From contig MFYJ01000007.1 in assembly GCA_001787755.1 (NCBI GenBank), positions 272,585 to 336,584 on the forward strand: a stretch of DNA of 64,000 bases, read 5' to 3'. The notes beneath the pieces are model-generated. The model saw only the letters and a list, made by a program, of their open reading frames with translations. It was not told the origin of the DNA and did not search any database. The translations under genes and the position numbers were made by a program. Of the stretch, positions 14,636 through 22,761 are shown in pieces (positions within the stretch are counted from its first letter, which is position 1; every line of letters starts with the position of its first letter). The DNA comes from Candidatus Peribacteria bacterium RIFOXYB1_FULL_54_35. GTDB taxonomy: Bacteria; Patescibacteriota; Gracilibacteria; Peribacterales; Peribacteraceae.

Positions 14636-15532
14636 TCAGTTCCCCTGCATGAACAGCTGGAGGTAGAGGCGCTTGAGCTCTTCCGGTGAGAGATTGGAAC
14701 CTAGGCTCTCTGCCAATGCCTTCTCAAACATCTTCAGTTGCTCCAGTTCCTTGTCTGCGAGCTCCGCTTCGAGGCCGTTCTGCACTTCCGGCTGCACGCG
14801 TGTGAGGTAATTGTCTGTCTTGGCACTCTTCACCGCTGCTTTCATCTGCTCAGCACGCCGTGCCTGTTGCACCGAGTGCTCGAGTCTCCGTGGGAAGAGG
14901 AAATCTTCCCGCTCGGGCTTGAGGATGGAACCAAGGAACACATTGCGGCGGTCCGTCTTCGCGTAGTTGGTCACACCCTGCAGGGCGGCAATTTCTCTCT
15001 TCAGAAAAGATTCCTCCTTCTGGAGCTTCCTGCGTTCAGAGGCATACTTGCGCTGGATCTTTGTCGTCTCGGTTGCCAGGAGGGTTTCACGCTGCTCGAG
15101 ATCCTGGTAGAGGAATGCCTTGTCTTCCGAGAGGATTGCTTCTGCATTACGCAGGCTCTTCTGCAGTCTCCAGCGCTTCAGATGATTCGGTGCGCCGACG
15201 AGGGCAAAGCGGCTTAAAATGTCTCGCTCAATGAGTTCGTTGTTTGCGGCTGCCTGATCGAGTGCTTCCCGCCCCCGTTCCAGGGTGGATTTCTCGTACT
15301 GCAGTCCTTCAAGCAGGATGGCATATTCCTTCTCGTGCTGATCCATTTTCTGCTGGTGGCTTTGCAGAGCAGTTTCCAGTTCCTTCACTCTGTCTGCCAG
15401 GTCAACCGAGTTCTCTACGAAGGTGCGATCCCAGAAATCCGAGTAACCCCTGCGGGTTTCAAATGCTGCCGCACTCATCGGAAAGAGGAAGAGAGAGCCA
15501 ATGAGGCTGGCGGTGAGAGTTTTTGCGTTCAT
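14636..15532 (-). CDS. Exported coiled-coil protein
   Basis: 298 residues from the ATG at 15532, which starts a signal peptide (KTLTASLIGSLFLFPMSAAAF). The mature part is nearly all charged helix: about residues 40-110 (VKELETALQSHQQKMDQHE...) and 135-205 (long Glu/Lys/Arg helices), then a Glu/Leu-rich C-terminus. No catalytic motif is seen. It may be a periplasmic or surface structural protein. The family is unknown to me. Confidence 0.75.
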   Translation of the reverse strand: MNAKTLTASLIGSLFLFPMSAAAFETRRGYSDFWDRTFVENSVDLADRVKELETALQSHQQKMDQHEKEYAILLEGLQYEKSTLERGREALDQAAANNELIERDILSRFALVGAPNHLKRWRLQKSLRNAEAILSEDKAFLYQDLEQRETLLATETTKIQRKYASERRKLQKEESFLKREIAALQGVTNYAKTDRRNVFLGSILKPEREDFLFPRRLEHSVQQARRAEQMKAAVKSAKTDNYLTRVQPEVQNGLEAELADKELEQLKMFEKALAESLGSNLSPEELKRLYLQLFMQGN

Positions 15533-15638
15533 AACGGGAGAGGAAATGTCAAAAGGAGGAGAAAGATACACTCCTATGCAAGGGAGTCAACAATATTATT
15601 CTCTTTGAATTTATGGAACGTTCGGTGTCTGCGAGCAA

Positions 15639-15730
15639 GTAGGTTGTAGCTTGTAGTTTGTAGAGGGGAGGAAATCCAAGGTTCAGAAGAACAACAGAAC
15701 AGTACTACAAGCTACAAACTACCAGCTACT
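15639..15730. repeat. Intergenic palindromic word-repeat element (TTGTAGC type)
   Basis: Left arm GTAGGTTGTAGCTTGTAG... (15639-15663); right arm CTACAAGCTACAAACTACC... (15705-15730), with GAAATCCAAGG between them. The right arm reaches the TAG stop of the nuclease gene (15726-15728). Confidence 0.8.
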
Positions 15731-16406
15731 CAAGTACTGGCACCTCCTCGAGTGCATCGTTGTACTGACAGCCGTATCCCCACAGTCCCCGCTCGTGCCG
15801 CAGCGCATTTGCCTGGAGGTCCTCGTAGTCGCTCAGGCGCAGGTGCGGGCTACTGGTATCGGCAAATGCGTATCCGTTCCAGATCATCCAGGCCCCTATG
15901 TCCTGGCTTCCGGAGCGCACGTAGCGGATTTGTCTGCCGTAGCTGTCACGGTTGTACCGCTTGTCACGCTCCAGAACCACGCTTGTACCGGCGAATGTTT
16001 CCCGCAGATGGTCCCGTGCTTCCAGTGCGAAACATTCCACTCCATCCTCCGGCCGCACGATCTCCGGTGCCTCCACTCCGAGGAGACGTACTTCCGCATT
16101 GCCTCCTTCGGGGAGGTACACGACAACGACGCTCCCATCGATGACTCCGGTGATAAGGGCAGGGAAGACGTTCCGGCGCCTGCGTGGTGAGGAAGGTTTC
16201 GTGATGATGTTCCAGCCGATGCGCACCGGGTGCAGTTGTGGCGGTGTATCGAATCTCTCCTTTGCGCGGGCTTCTCTCCGTTCCTCCCGCCGTTTGAGCA
16301 TGCTGTCGACGAACGAGTCTGTTCCCCAGAATGGTCCTGCAGCCGCGAAGAGTGCTTGGGGGAACAGGAGAGAGAGGAGGAGTATGGCAACGAGGAGTGT
16401 GCGCAT
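15726..16406 (-). CDS. Secreted thermonuclease (SNase family)
   Basis: 226 residues from the ATG at 16406 with signal peptide RTLLVAILLLSLLFPQALFA. The staphylococcal-nuclease fold spans about residues 75-210: VIDGSVVVVYLPEGGNAEVRLLGVEAPE carries the first catalytic Arg region, ECFALEARDHL the acidic residue, and RYNRDSYGRQIRYV the second Arg. A final WGYGCQYN segment is typical. It should cut DNA and RNA outside the membrane with Ca2+, probably scavenging nucleotides, which fits a reduced organism. Confidence 0.92.
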   Translation of the reverse strand: MRTLLVAILLLSLLFPQALFAAAGPFWGTDSFVDSMLKRREERREARAKERFDTPPQLHPVRIGWNIITKPSSPRRRRNVFPALITGVIDGSVVVVYLPEGGNAEVRLLGVEAPEIVRPEDGVECFALEARDHLRETFAGTSVVLERDKRYNRDSYGRQIRYVRSGSQDIGAWMIWNGYAFADTSSPHLRLSDYEDLQANALRHERGLWGYGCQYNDALEEVPVLE

Positions 16407-16483
16407 CGAAGGAAGTATACAGCGGGCATCGGGGTTGAGACATGTACTCCCGATGTTGTGCTGCCACACTCCGGGCGTACACT

Positions 16484-17314
16484 ATGTCTGTGCGAAGAGC
16501 TGTGTTCACCGGCGTGGTGGTAGGTGCGCTCCTGCCTGTTCCCTGTGGGGCGTTCCCGCGTTTCATCCAGGCTGCGTATGCGACGTCGGATGTAGAGGTT
16601 TCCGGCATGGTCTCCTCGCCTTCCTTCTGGCGCACGGAAACGCCGGTTGTCTCGGGTGATGCACCTCTGCAGCGTGCCTCATCGTCTTCTGCCGGTTCTT
16701 CCGTTTCCTCGCCGCCCTCTTTCCGGCAGCAACAATCATCGGAGCCCCCGCTCTTCTCCCCTCCTCCTTCGGGAGAGCAGGGTGCAGGGAGTTCCTCTGC
16801 GGAGGAAGAATCTCCGCCTTCCGATCCCGGGGATCTCGTTGCGGAGCCTATCGACATCTCGCGTCCGGAGGGAAATGCTCTCCTGCTCACTGCAGAGGAA
16901 CTCGCAGGGGCGCTCGCACGTTCCGTGCACACCCGCGCGCATCTCGAGGAACTCGCGAAGGCGCTCGTGCAGTCTGACAAAAGTGTGGTGCACATTGAGA
17001 CAGGTGAGAGCGGTCTCCGTATGGTGTATCGCCACAGAGCGAAGCTCCTCGGCTTCATTCCCCTTTCCTACAAGCTGGATACAACTGTCGATGCCCGGGG
17101 GCAGGTACACATCGGCAAACCCTGGTGGCTCTTCCTCGCATCGGATCATGCGGCGGAGATAGCACAGCAGCTGCAGAATCGGGTGATTGAGGACAAGCTC
17201 ATCCTGGGGAACCTCCTCAAAGTCCCAGATCTCCATGAGCGTGGGCAGTCGATCATGGAGGTGCTTGCAGCTATTGCCCGGCATGCGTACGACGCGCACA
17301 CGTCGAATGTGTAG
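16484..17314 (+). CDS. Exported protein with Ser/Pro-rich region, unknown function
   Basis: 276 residues from the ATG at 16484. The first ~35 residues form a signal peptide (RRAVFTGVVVGALLPVPCGA). A Ser/Pro/Gln/Glu-rich disordered stretch covers about 60-125. The C-terminal ~150 residues form a compact alpha/beta domain with ALLLTAEELAGALARS, MVYRHRAKLLGFIPLSYK and LASDHAAEIAQQLQNRVIEDKL. No known motif. It is divergent from the thermonuclease gene, sharing a 77-base spacer. Confidence 0.75.
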   Translation: MSVRRAVFTGVVVGALLPVPCGAFPRFIQAAYATSDVEVSGMVSSPSFWRTETPVVSGDAPLQRASSSSAGSSVSSPPSFRQQQSSEPPLFSPPPSGEQGAGSSSAEEESPPSDPGDLVAEPIDISRPEGNALLLTAEELAGALARSVHTRAHLEELAKALVQSDKSVVHIETGESGLRMVYRHRAKLLGFIPLSYKLDTTVDARGQVHIGKPWWLFLASDHAAEIAQQLQNRVIEDKLILGNLLKVPDLHERGQSIMEVLAAIARHAYDAHTSNV

Positions 17315-17322
17315 TGAGACGG

Positions 17323-17461
17323 AGCTTGTAGCTTCCAGCGTATAGCTTTTAGCAGGTCTGAGGGCTTAAGCACTGAGGGTTTGCAGATTTAGTATTGAAA
17401 ACCTAAGTTTTTGGTCTTGGGATTTTCTGAAAGCTAAAAGCTGACAGCTGATAGCTGAAAG
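17323..17461. repeat. Intergenic palindromic word-repeat element (AGCTTTC type)
   Basis: Left arm 17323-17355 (AGCTTGTAGCTTCCAGCG..., TAGCTTTTAGCAG); right arm 17426-17461 (CTGAAAGCTAAAAGCTGACA...). The left arm mixes TTGTAGC and AGCTTTC words, linking the two types. Read on the minus strand the core starts AAAATCCCAAGACC. Confidence 0.75.
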
Positions 17462-17476
17462 TCTGGAGATGAGTAC

Positions 17477-17507
17477 TTGACATGAACATGATTTATGTCA
17501 TCATATT
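17477..17507 (+). promoter_or_regulatory. Promoter of microprotein gene, near-leaderless
   Basis: TTGACA at 17477-17482 and a weak CATATT at 17502-17507. The start codon at 17514 would lie at or next to the transcription start. TGACAT and ATGTCA within it form a small inverted repeat that could be an operator. Confidence 0.45.
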
Positions 17508-17513
17508 TTCCTT

Positions 17514-17618
17514 ATGTCCAAGGATGCCCGCTGCATCGGCCTTGCACTCCTCATCGCGCTCCTCATAGTCGGAGCAGCTGCAACGGTGCCGACGCTCGTG
17601 TTCGAGCGTGTGTTCTAA
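17514..17618 (+). CDS. 34-residue single-helix membrane microprotein
   Basis: ATG at 17514, stop TAA at 17616-17618. The protein starts SKDARC and then has one hydrophobic helix, LALLIALLIVGAAATV, before a short tail ending in Phe. It has a promoter of its own directly upstream. Its end overlaps the convergent gene end at 17615 by four bases. Size, one clean helix and a promoter support a real small membrane protein; its function is unknown. Confidence 0.5.
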   Translation: MSKDARCIGLALLIALLIVGAAATVPTLVFERVF

Positions 17619-17926
17619 CTGAGACATTCTTCGTCTGGGAGTGGTGCGTTCGCTGCGCCAACCTGCATTTCAGTGAGGTCTGCAATGAGCTGCCGGAATG
17701 TCTCGGCTGTGTCTTCCACCCTGTGGCGTATGAGAGCGTCTTCCGCTCCCCCAAGGAGGTAGGAACAGTCTCTGCCGTGTGGATCGAGCAGCTTTCCGCG
17801 CCGCAGGCTCTCGCCTTCCGGCTGCCCATCTAAAAACGCCTGCATCTCAGCGAGGAGGTACTGCGCAAGCGCCAGTTTCTCCTCTGCATCCCAGCCGGAG
17901 TCTGTGAAGTTGTAGCGTTCGCCCAT
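17615..17926 (-). CDS. Hypothetical acidic protein (103 aa)
   Basis: A soluble acidic protein with helical halves: EEKLALAQYLLAEMQAFLDG and HRVEDTAETFRQLIADLTEMQ. No signal peptide. It follows the pterin dehydratase gene with an 11-base gap on the same strand, so they are likely co-transcribed. The family is unknown. Confidence 0.6.
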   Translation of the reverse strand: MGERYNFTDSGWDAEEKLALAQYLLAEMQAFLDGQPEGESLRRGKLLDPHGRDCSYLLGGAEDALIRHRVEDTAETFRQLIADLTEMQVGAANAPLPDEECLS

Positions 17927-17937
17927 AGCCGTTTGTC

Positions 17938-18276
17938 TTACCGGGTCATTGCGTCGATCTTCGCGGCCATGATGAAATCGTTCTCCGAGAGGCCGCCGAT
18001 GGCATGCGTGGTGAGAGAGATTGTCACATTCCTGTAGTCATGGATAAAGATGCCGGGGTGGTGTCCTTCCGCCTCCGCGAGATCCGCGACGCGGTTCACA
18101 AATACCATTACTTTCCGGAAATTTTTGCATTCGAAGGTGCGTGCAATCACCGAGACTTCGGGGTCTGCCTGCCAGTCCGGGGTTTCTGGCATGAAATGGA
18201 GCACCTGCTCTGGGGAGAGCGGCTGTACATCCCCTTCACAGGGGGCACATTTCTTCCGGGCAAGTGAACTTTTCAT
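17938..18276 (-). CDS. phhB: Pterin-4a-carbinolamine dehydratase
   Basis: 112 residues from the ATG at 18276. The family motif is present: the HHP triad in EAEGHHPGIFIHDYRNVTISLTTHAIGGLSENDF-type context, with KNFRKVMVFVNRVADLAE before it. The enzyme dehydrates 4a-hydroxytetrahydropterin. No aromatic amino-acid hydroxylase is seen nearby, as is common for orphan members, which may act on molybdopterin or as binding proteins. The N-terminus (KKCAPCEG) has the usual C--C start. Confidence 0.93.
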   Translation of the reverse strand: MKSSLARKKCAPCEGDVQPLSPEQVLHFMPETPDWQADPEVSVIARTFECKNFRKVMVFVNRVADLAEAEGHHPGIFIHDYRNVTISLTTHAIGGLSENDFIMAAKIDAMTR

Positions 18277-18368
18277 GGGAGTAGTGTACTCCTGAGCGCC
18301 TACTGGGACGAGCTTGAGAATGGAGAATATTTTGCTGGGAAATCGGCGTAGCGTGGCATCAGAAGCTC

Positions 18369-18397
18369 TTGACATCGTACGCCGTCGACGCGATGCT
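18369..18397 (+). promoter_or_regulatory. Putative promoter of first GT-C gene
   Basis: TTGACA (18369-18374), a 17-base spacer, weak GATGCT (18392-18397). The start codon is at 18416. Confidence 0.4.
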
Positions 18398-18415
18398 CCC
18401 TCCAACCCTTCCGCG

Positions 18416-20209
18416 ATGAGGAAACTTTCACTCAAGCAATCTTTTGTTTTTGATTCTGCGCTGTTCCTTGCCGCGCTGCTCCTGCTTGCAAGTGCATTCC
18501 ACGCCATGGAGCCTACGTATTCGCAGGGGGAATATCGGTTGTACAGTGCAGACGAATGGCAGGAGTACGAATATCCGTTTGGCATGGACACGCCGGAGCA
18601 GGTGTTCCCTGAGCTGAAGTTTCTCATGCGTGTCGGAGCGTTGCTCCCCTCACGTTTTCTCTTCATCCCGGACGACTGTGTTGAGGGAATGTCCATCAAT
18701 CGCATTGCGTTGCCCGCAGAGTTGTTTCCTCTCTGTGATTACTGGTTCGGTCAAACACTCGATCTCTCGTCGTACCTGCGGCGCGGGGAGAATATCTTTC
18801 AGGTGAAGCTGAAGAACGATGGCGGATACTCCAAGCTGAAGATTTCCATCGCACAATCGGAACCCATGAGTATCTTCCTCCGTTTCCTGCTCCTCCTGGC
18901 CACAGCAGTGTACCTTTGGCGCGCCGGTCGCATGTTCTGCAAGAAGAGATCAGAAATCGTTCTCTTTACAGTGTTTGCTGCGAGTGTCTTCCTCCGTATC
19001 TACTATTTCTTCATCACCCGGTACGAGGTACGCGGGCACGATTCTGAAGGGCACATCGAATACATTCAGTACCTGCTGGATCACAGGTTTGCCCTCCCCC
19101 ACTCCACGGCTGGTTGGGAGTTCTACCATCCACCGCTCTACTACTACCTCTCTGCTCTCTGGATGCGCGTGGATATGATGTTCACGAACTTGCGCCATGT
19201 GCTCCTCCGGGATCTCCAGATCTTCTCCTTCCTGCTGACGGTGGGGATGCTGATTTTCATTTTCTGGACGTGCCTTCAGCTCTTTCCCAGGCGGGAGCAG
19301 CTCAAGGAGCGTCTTTTCTTCCTCCTGCCCATCAGTTTCCTTCCGAGTTTTGTCTACTTCACTGCCCGCATCAATAACGATGTTCTCTACCAGTTCTTTG
19401 CCTTCGCCACATTGGCTCTCATACTCGCGTGGTGGAAGGACCCTCGCAAGAAGTACTGGTTCCTCTGCATCGGTGCCGTGGTGCTTGGTTTGCTCTCCAA
19501 GAGCACGACGTTCATTCTCCTCCCGCTCGTCTATGCCTGTCTTCTCCTCCGGAGGAACATCCGGTGGAAGCAGAAGCTTCTCCTTGGCGTAGGCGGGCTG
19601 TTCATCATCGGGTGTCTGACGGGATGGTTCTATGCTCTGCGATTCTTGCAGGAAGACAATACTTCCATCGTGCAGAATCTCACGCACTTGAGTTCAGGGC
19701 TGGCCGTGGATAGTTCTGTGAATATGCTGACAGAGTTCAATCCTGTTCGCGTGATCAAAGTGCCGTTCAACAGTTCGTGGGGCGACGAGAATTGGCGCGA
19801 TCATTTCTGGGAGTACTGGGTGAAGAGCGCGTTCTTCGGGGAATACCCCTATGGAGAACGTGCTGAAGTCGTCGGATCCGTCATCCTTTTCCTTGCTATG
19901 CTCCTTCTGCCATTCCTCTTCATGGGATTTTTCTCCAGTGTCCGCAAGCGGCGGTATGAGACATTCCCTCTCTGGTTCACTGCACTCACAGTACTCCTGG
20001 CGCACGCTGCCTACCGTCAGTACGCACCCTTCAGTTCCTCCCAGGATTTCCGCTATTCCATGATTGTTATCGTCCCGTTTGCCTACTTCCTCCTTGTGGG
20101 CATCGGCGACCGTTCGAAGCCTGTGAGAATTGGATGTTATGTTCTCCTCACCCTCTTGCTCGTCGGCAATGTCATTTTCATTGCGGGGCTTCCCTTTCTC
20201 CAGAAATAG
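18416..20209 (+). CDS. GT-C fold membrane glycosyltransferase (paralog 1)
   Basis: 597 residues from the ATG at 18416; the upstream extension has no hydrophobic start. The first helix (about 10-25) is followed by an outer beta domain of ~130 residues (SQGEYRLYSADEW ... FIPDDCVEGMSIN ... YLRRGENIFQVKLKNDGGY). At least ten more membrane helices follow. YHPPLYYYLSAL and the loop before it are typical of the PMT/ArnT GT-C superfamily, which transfers sugars from polyprenyl-phosphate donors outside the membrane. It is paralogous along its length to the next gene. Confidence 0.85.
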   Translation: MRKLSLKQSFVFDSALFLAALLLLASAFHAMEPTYSQGEYRLYSADEWQEYEYPFGMDTPEQVFPELKFLMRVGALLPSRFLFIPDDCVEGMSINRIALPAELFPLCDYWFGQTLDLSSYLRRGENIFQVKLKNDGGYSKLKISIAQSEPMSIFLRFLLLLATAVYLWRAGRMFCKKRSEIVLFTVFAASVFLRIYYFFITRYEVRGHDSEGHIEYIQYLLDHRFALPHSTAGWEFYHPPLYYYLSALWMRVDMMFTNLRHVLLRDLQIFSFLLTVGMLIFIFWTCLQLFPRREQLKERLFFLLPISFLPSFVYFTARINNDVLYQFFAFATLALILAWWKDPRKKYWFLCIGAVVLGLLSKSTTFILLPLVYACLLLRRNIRWKQKLLLGVGGLFIIGCLTGWFYALRFLQEDNTSIVQNLTHLSSGLAVDSSVNMLTEFNPVRVIKVPFNSSWGDENWRDHFWEYWVKSAFFGEYPYGERAEVVGSVILFLAMLLLPFLFMGFFSSVRKRRYETFPLWFTALTVLLAHAAYRQYAPFSSSQDFRYSMIVIVPFAYFLLVGIGDRSKPVRIGCYVLLTLLLVGNVIFIAGLPFLQK

Positions 20210-20231
20210 CCATGCGGACTGAAGGCACGTA

Positions 20232-20259
20232 TTGACATCCTCTGCCGCAACCGTACCCT
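20232..20259 (+). promoter_or_regulatory. Putative promoter of second GT-C gene, near-leaderless
   Basis: TTGACA (20232-20237), 16 bases, TACCCT (20254-20259); ATG at 20270. The leader would be only a few bases. Confidence 0.4.
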
Positions 20260-20269
20260 TTTCCCAAGC

Positions 20270-22060
20270 ATGAAGAAGTTATCCCTGCACCGGTCATTCG
20301 TAGCAAATACTGTGATGCTGCTTGTGGCACTCTTTGCCATAGGGATTCTGTACCGTTCCGTGCTGCCGGAGTACTCACATGGGCTCTATAGAGTGGCTGG
20401 CGAGAAGGAGTGGCAGGCGTTTGACAGTATGTTCGAGGCCGAAATGCCAGTCGGGAACTATGAAGTTTCTTTCGTTGCGAATTTCACATTTTCGCCTTCA
20501 GCCCGTTTCCAGTTCATTCCGGACAACTGTATCAATGGCATGACAATCAACGGGCAGAAACTCCCCGCAGAGTGGTTCCCGTTCTGTGATTACTGGTATG
20601 GAGAAACCTTCGATCTCTCCCCGTACCTGAAACGGGGGGATAACTCTTTTTTCGTTGAGGTGTCGAACGACGGGGGGATAGCGAAGGTGCACATGTTCAT
20701 TGCGCACAGTGATCCTATTCTGCTCGTGCTGCATTTGCTCGTGTTCCTTGTTCTCGGTCTCTATGTCCTGAGCTTCGCACGGCGCTACTGCAAGTCGAGA
20801 TCGGAGGCGGTGCTCTGGGGAGTGTTTCTTGTTGGGCTCTATCTGCGGTTCCGGTACTACTGCATGACACTTGCCGGCATGCGTGCGGAGGATCCCTGGT
20901 CGAATATGGAGTATGCGTACTACCTGCTGAACCATGCATTCTCTCTCCCGCTCTCCACGAGCGGGTGGGCGTTCTACCATCCTCCCCTCTACTACTACCT
21001 CATCGCGATCATTGTGAAGGCAGAGCAGATACTGAGTAATATTCCCTACCTTGTTATGCGGGATGTGCAGGCTTTCTCGCTCCTGCTCTCTCTGGGGACA
21101 CTCTCCATTGTGTTCTCTTCGTGTTTCCTCCTTTTCCCGAAGCGGGAGCAGTTTTTTGAGCGGTTGCTCTACCTCCTTGTCATTGCTCTGCAACCGGGGC
21201 TTATCCTCTTCGCTGCTCGCATCAATAACGACGCGCTCTATCAGTTCCTTGCTTTTGCGGCGCTGGCTTTTCTGCTGCTGTGGTGGTCGCATGCGAAGGA
21301 CAAGTACTGGTTTCTCTGCATCGCAGCCATTGTGCTGGGTCTCCTGACCAAGAGTAATACTCTGCTCCTCCTTCCTGTGGGGTATACTTGCCTGCTCCTG
21401 AAGAGGGGCATGGGCTGGAAGAAGAAGTTTCGTTTGGGGGGAATAGGGTTCCTCATCGTTCTTCTCACCACGGGGTGGTTTTACACCTTGCGGTTCATTC
21501 AGGAGGACAACACGTTCATTGTGCAGAACCTCAATTTGATGGTGGATAATCTCATCGTTGATACCTCACTTGAGTCGCTCACCGAGTTCAATCCTCTCCG
21601 CGTGGTGAGGGATCCGTACAACTACCTCTGGGATCCTTTCAGAGGCCGCGACTACTTCTGGGAGTACTGGATGAAGAGTGCATTCTTCGGCAGGTACGTC
21701 TTCGGGGACTCTGTCACTCTCTGGGCTTCGGGGATGCTCCTCTTTGCCTCGTTGCTCCTCATTCCCCTGCTCATGGGGTTCTACAAATCCGTGCGTTATA
21801 GGTGGTACGAGACGTTGCCTCTCTGGTTCAGTACCATCATGATCATGTTTGCTCACGCGCTCTACAGACAGCGCGCGCCTTTCAGCCCGTCGCAGGATTT
21901 CCGCTACTCCATTCTCATTCTTCTGCCCTTTGCCTACTTCCTCGCTGTAGGAGTGCAGAGCGTGCACTCGAAATGGTGGCGGTACTTCTGGTACAGCATC
22001 GCGGCGCTCTACTTCATCTGCTGTGCGGCGTTCCTCATCCTCATACCGGAGCGGGAGTGA
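20270..22060 (+). CDS. GT-C fold membrane glycosyltransferase (paralog 2)
   Basis: 596 residues, aligned with the preceding gene from the first residues (KKLSLHRSFV against RKLSLKQSFV) to the end. It shares the outer domain (FIPDNCINGMTINGQKLP, YLKRGDNSFFVEV), YHPPLYYYLIAI, FAARINNDALYQF and FSPSQDFRYS. The two genes are a tandem duplication. They probably decorate surface proteins or glycans, with diverged specificity. The 3' end overlaps the low-GC gene on the other strand by 52 bases. Confidence 0.85.
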   Translation: MKKLSLHRSFVANTVMLLVALFAIGILYRSVLPEYSHGLYRVAGEKEWQAFDSMFEAEMPVGNYEVSFVANFTFSPSARFQFIPDNCINGMTINGQKLPAEWFPFCDYWYGETFDLSPYLKRGDNSFFVEVSNDGGIAKVHMFIAHSDPILLVLHLLVFLVLGLYVLSFARRYCKSRSEAVLWGVFLVGLYLRFRYYCMTLAGMRAEDPWSNMEYAYYLLNHAFSLPLSTSGWAFYHPPLYYYLIAIIVKAEQILSNIPYLVMRDVQAFSLLLSLGTLSIVFSSCFLLFPKREQFFERLLYLLVIALQPGLILFAARINNDALYQFLAFAALAFLLLWWSHAKDKYWFLCIAAIVLGLLTKSNTLLLLPVGYTCLLLKRGMGWKKKFRLGGIGFLIVLLTTGWFYTLRFIQEDNTFIVQNLNLMVDNLIVDTSLESLTEFNPLRVVRDPYNYLWDPFRGRDYFWEYWMKSAFFGRYVFGDSVTLWASGMLLFASLLLIPLLMGFYKSVRYRWYETLPLWFSTIMIMFAHALYRQRAPFSPSQDFRYSILILLPFAYFLAVGVQSVHSKWWRYFWYSIAALYFICCAAFLILIPERE

Positions 22061-22761
22061 GGGATTTTATTATTTGGATTATTAATCTTTGGGAAGAATG
22101 TGTCGTGTGTTTTATTCCATAACAGCATTAGTGTCCACCAAAGTGTGTAAATGGTGAAATATAAAAATGGCAATAGGGACCAATATTTTGGTCTTTCCGT
22201 ATAACGAATTTCGATTTTCGAAGAAAGCTCGTTGTTTGCTCCCTTCTCTAAAATATCATTTTTTGTTTTTTCAAAATCGTATCTAATTTCTGCAAGGTAG
22301 AAGAGAACAGGGGGACCTTGATCGAAGCATTTTTCTGTGTTTGGCTCGATAAGATATTTTGACTCCTGATAGGTTATTTCAAGTTTGATATTGTCAACAT
22401 CTTGAAGCTGGTTTCCTGATTCTAGAATGTAAAATGTTTTGTTCTTAAAGCAGGTTAATTGGTCGAAAAAATCATTTGGAACATTGAGTAGTTTATGCAA
22501 TGGTTCTTCATTACGCAGTCCTAAATGGAAACTGGTCGAAATATTTGATGACCACTGAATCTCCTCAATCTTTTCGGGCTTAACCCAGAATGTTCCTTTT
22601 ACAGCAATAGCGTTGCCAGAAAATGTTTTTGATAGATGTGCGTCGAATTTATAGACAGTTCTTTCCCCAAAAGGGAAAGTGAGTGTGGAGATGATAAGAA
22701 ACGGGAAAATGTAAATCAGGAAAATCTTGACGACAAATTTGCATGTGTATTTATTTTTCAT
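22009..22761 (-). CDS. Low-GC membrane protein, unknown, probably acquired
   Basis: 250 residues with an N-terminal helix (about 10-30), an outer domain of ~150 residues and a second helix (about 195-217: LLPFLYFTIYTLWWTLMLLW). Base composition is strongly AT-rich (just over a third GC by eye), unlike the genes around it. It overlaps the end of tyrS by 11 bases on the same strand, so it is likely translated from the tyrS transcript. Its own end runs into the GT-C gene on the other strand. No known family. Confidence 0.75.
   Translation of the reverse strand: MKNKYTCKFVVKIFLIYIFPFLIISTLTFPFGERTVYKFDAHLSKTFSGNAIAVKGTFWVKPEKIEEIQWSSNISTSFHLGLRNEEPLHKLLNVPNDFFDQLTCFKNKTFYILESGNQLQDVDNIKLEITYQESKYLIEPNTEKCFDQGPPVLFYLAEIRYDFEKTKNDILEKGANNELSSKIEIRYTERPKYWSLLPFLYFTIYTLWWTLMLLWNKTHDTFFPKINNPNNKIPHSRSGMRMRNAAQQMK

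Noticed and set aside
15964-17058. 364-codon minus-strand frame across the nuclease start and the next gene
   Set aside because: Spans two divergent real genes and their promoter; Ser/Arg-rich shadow.
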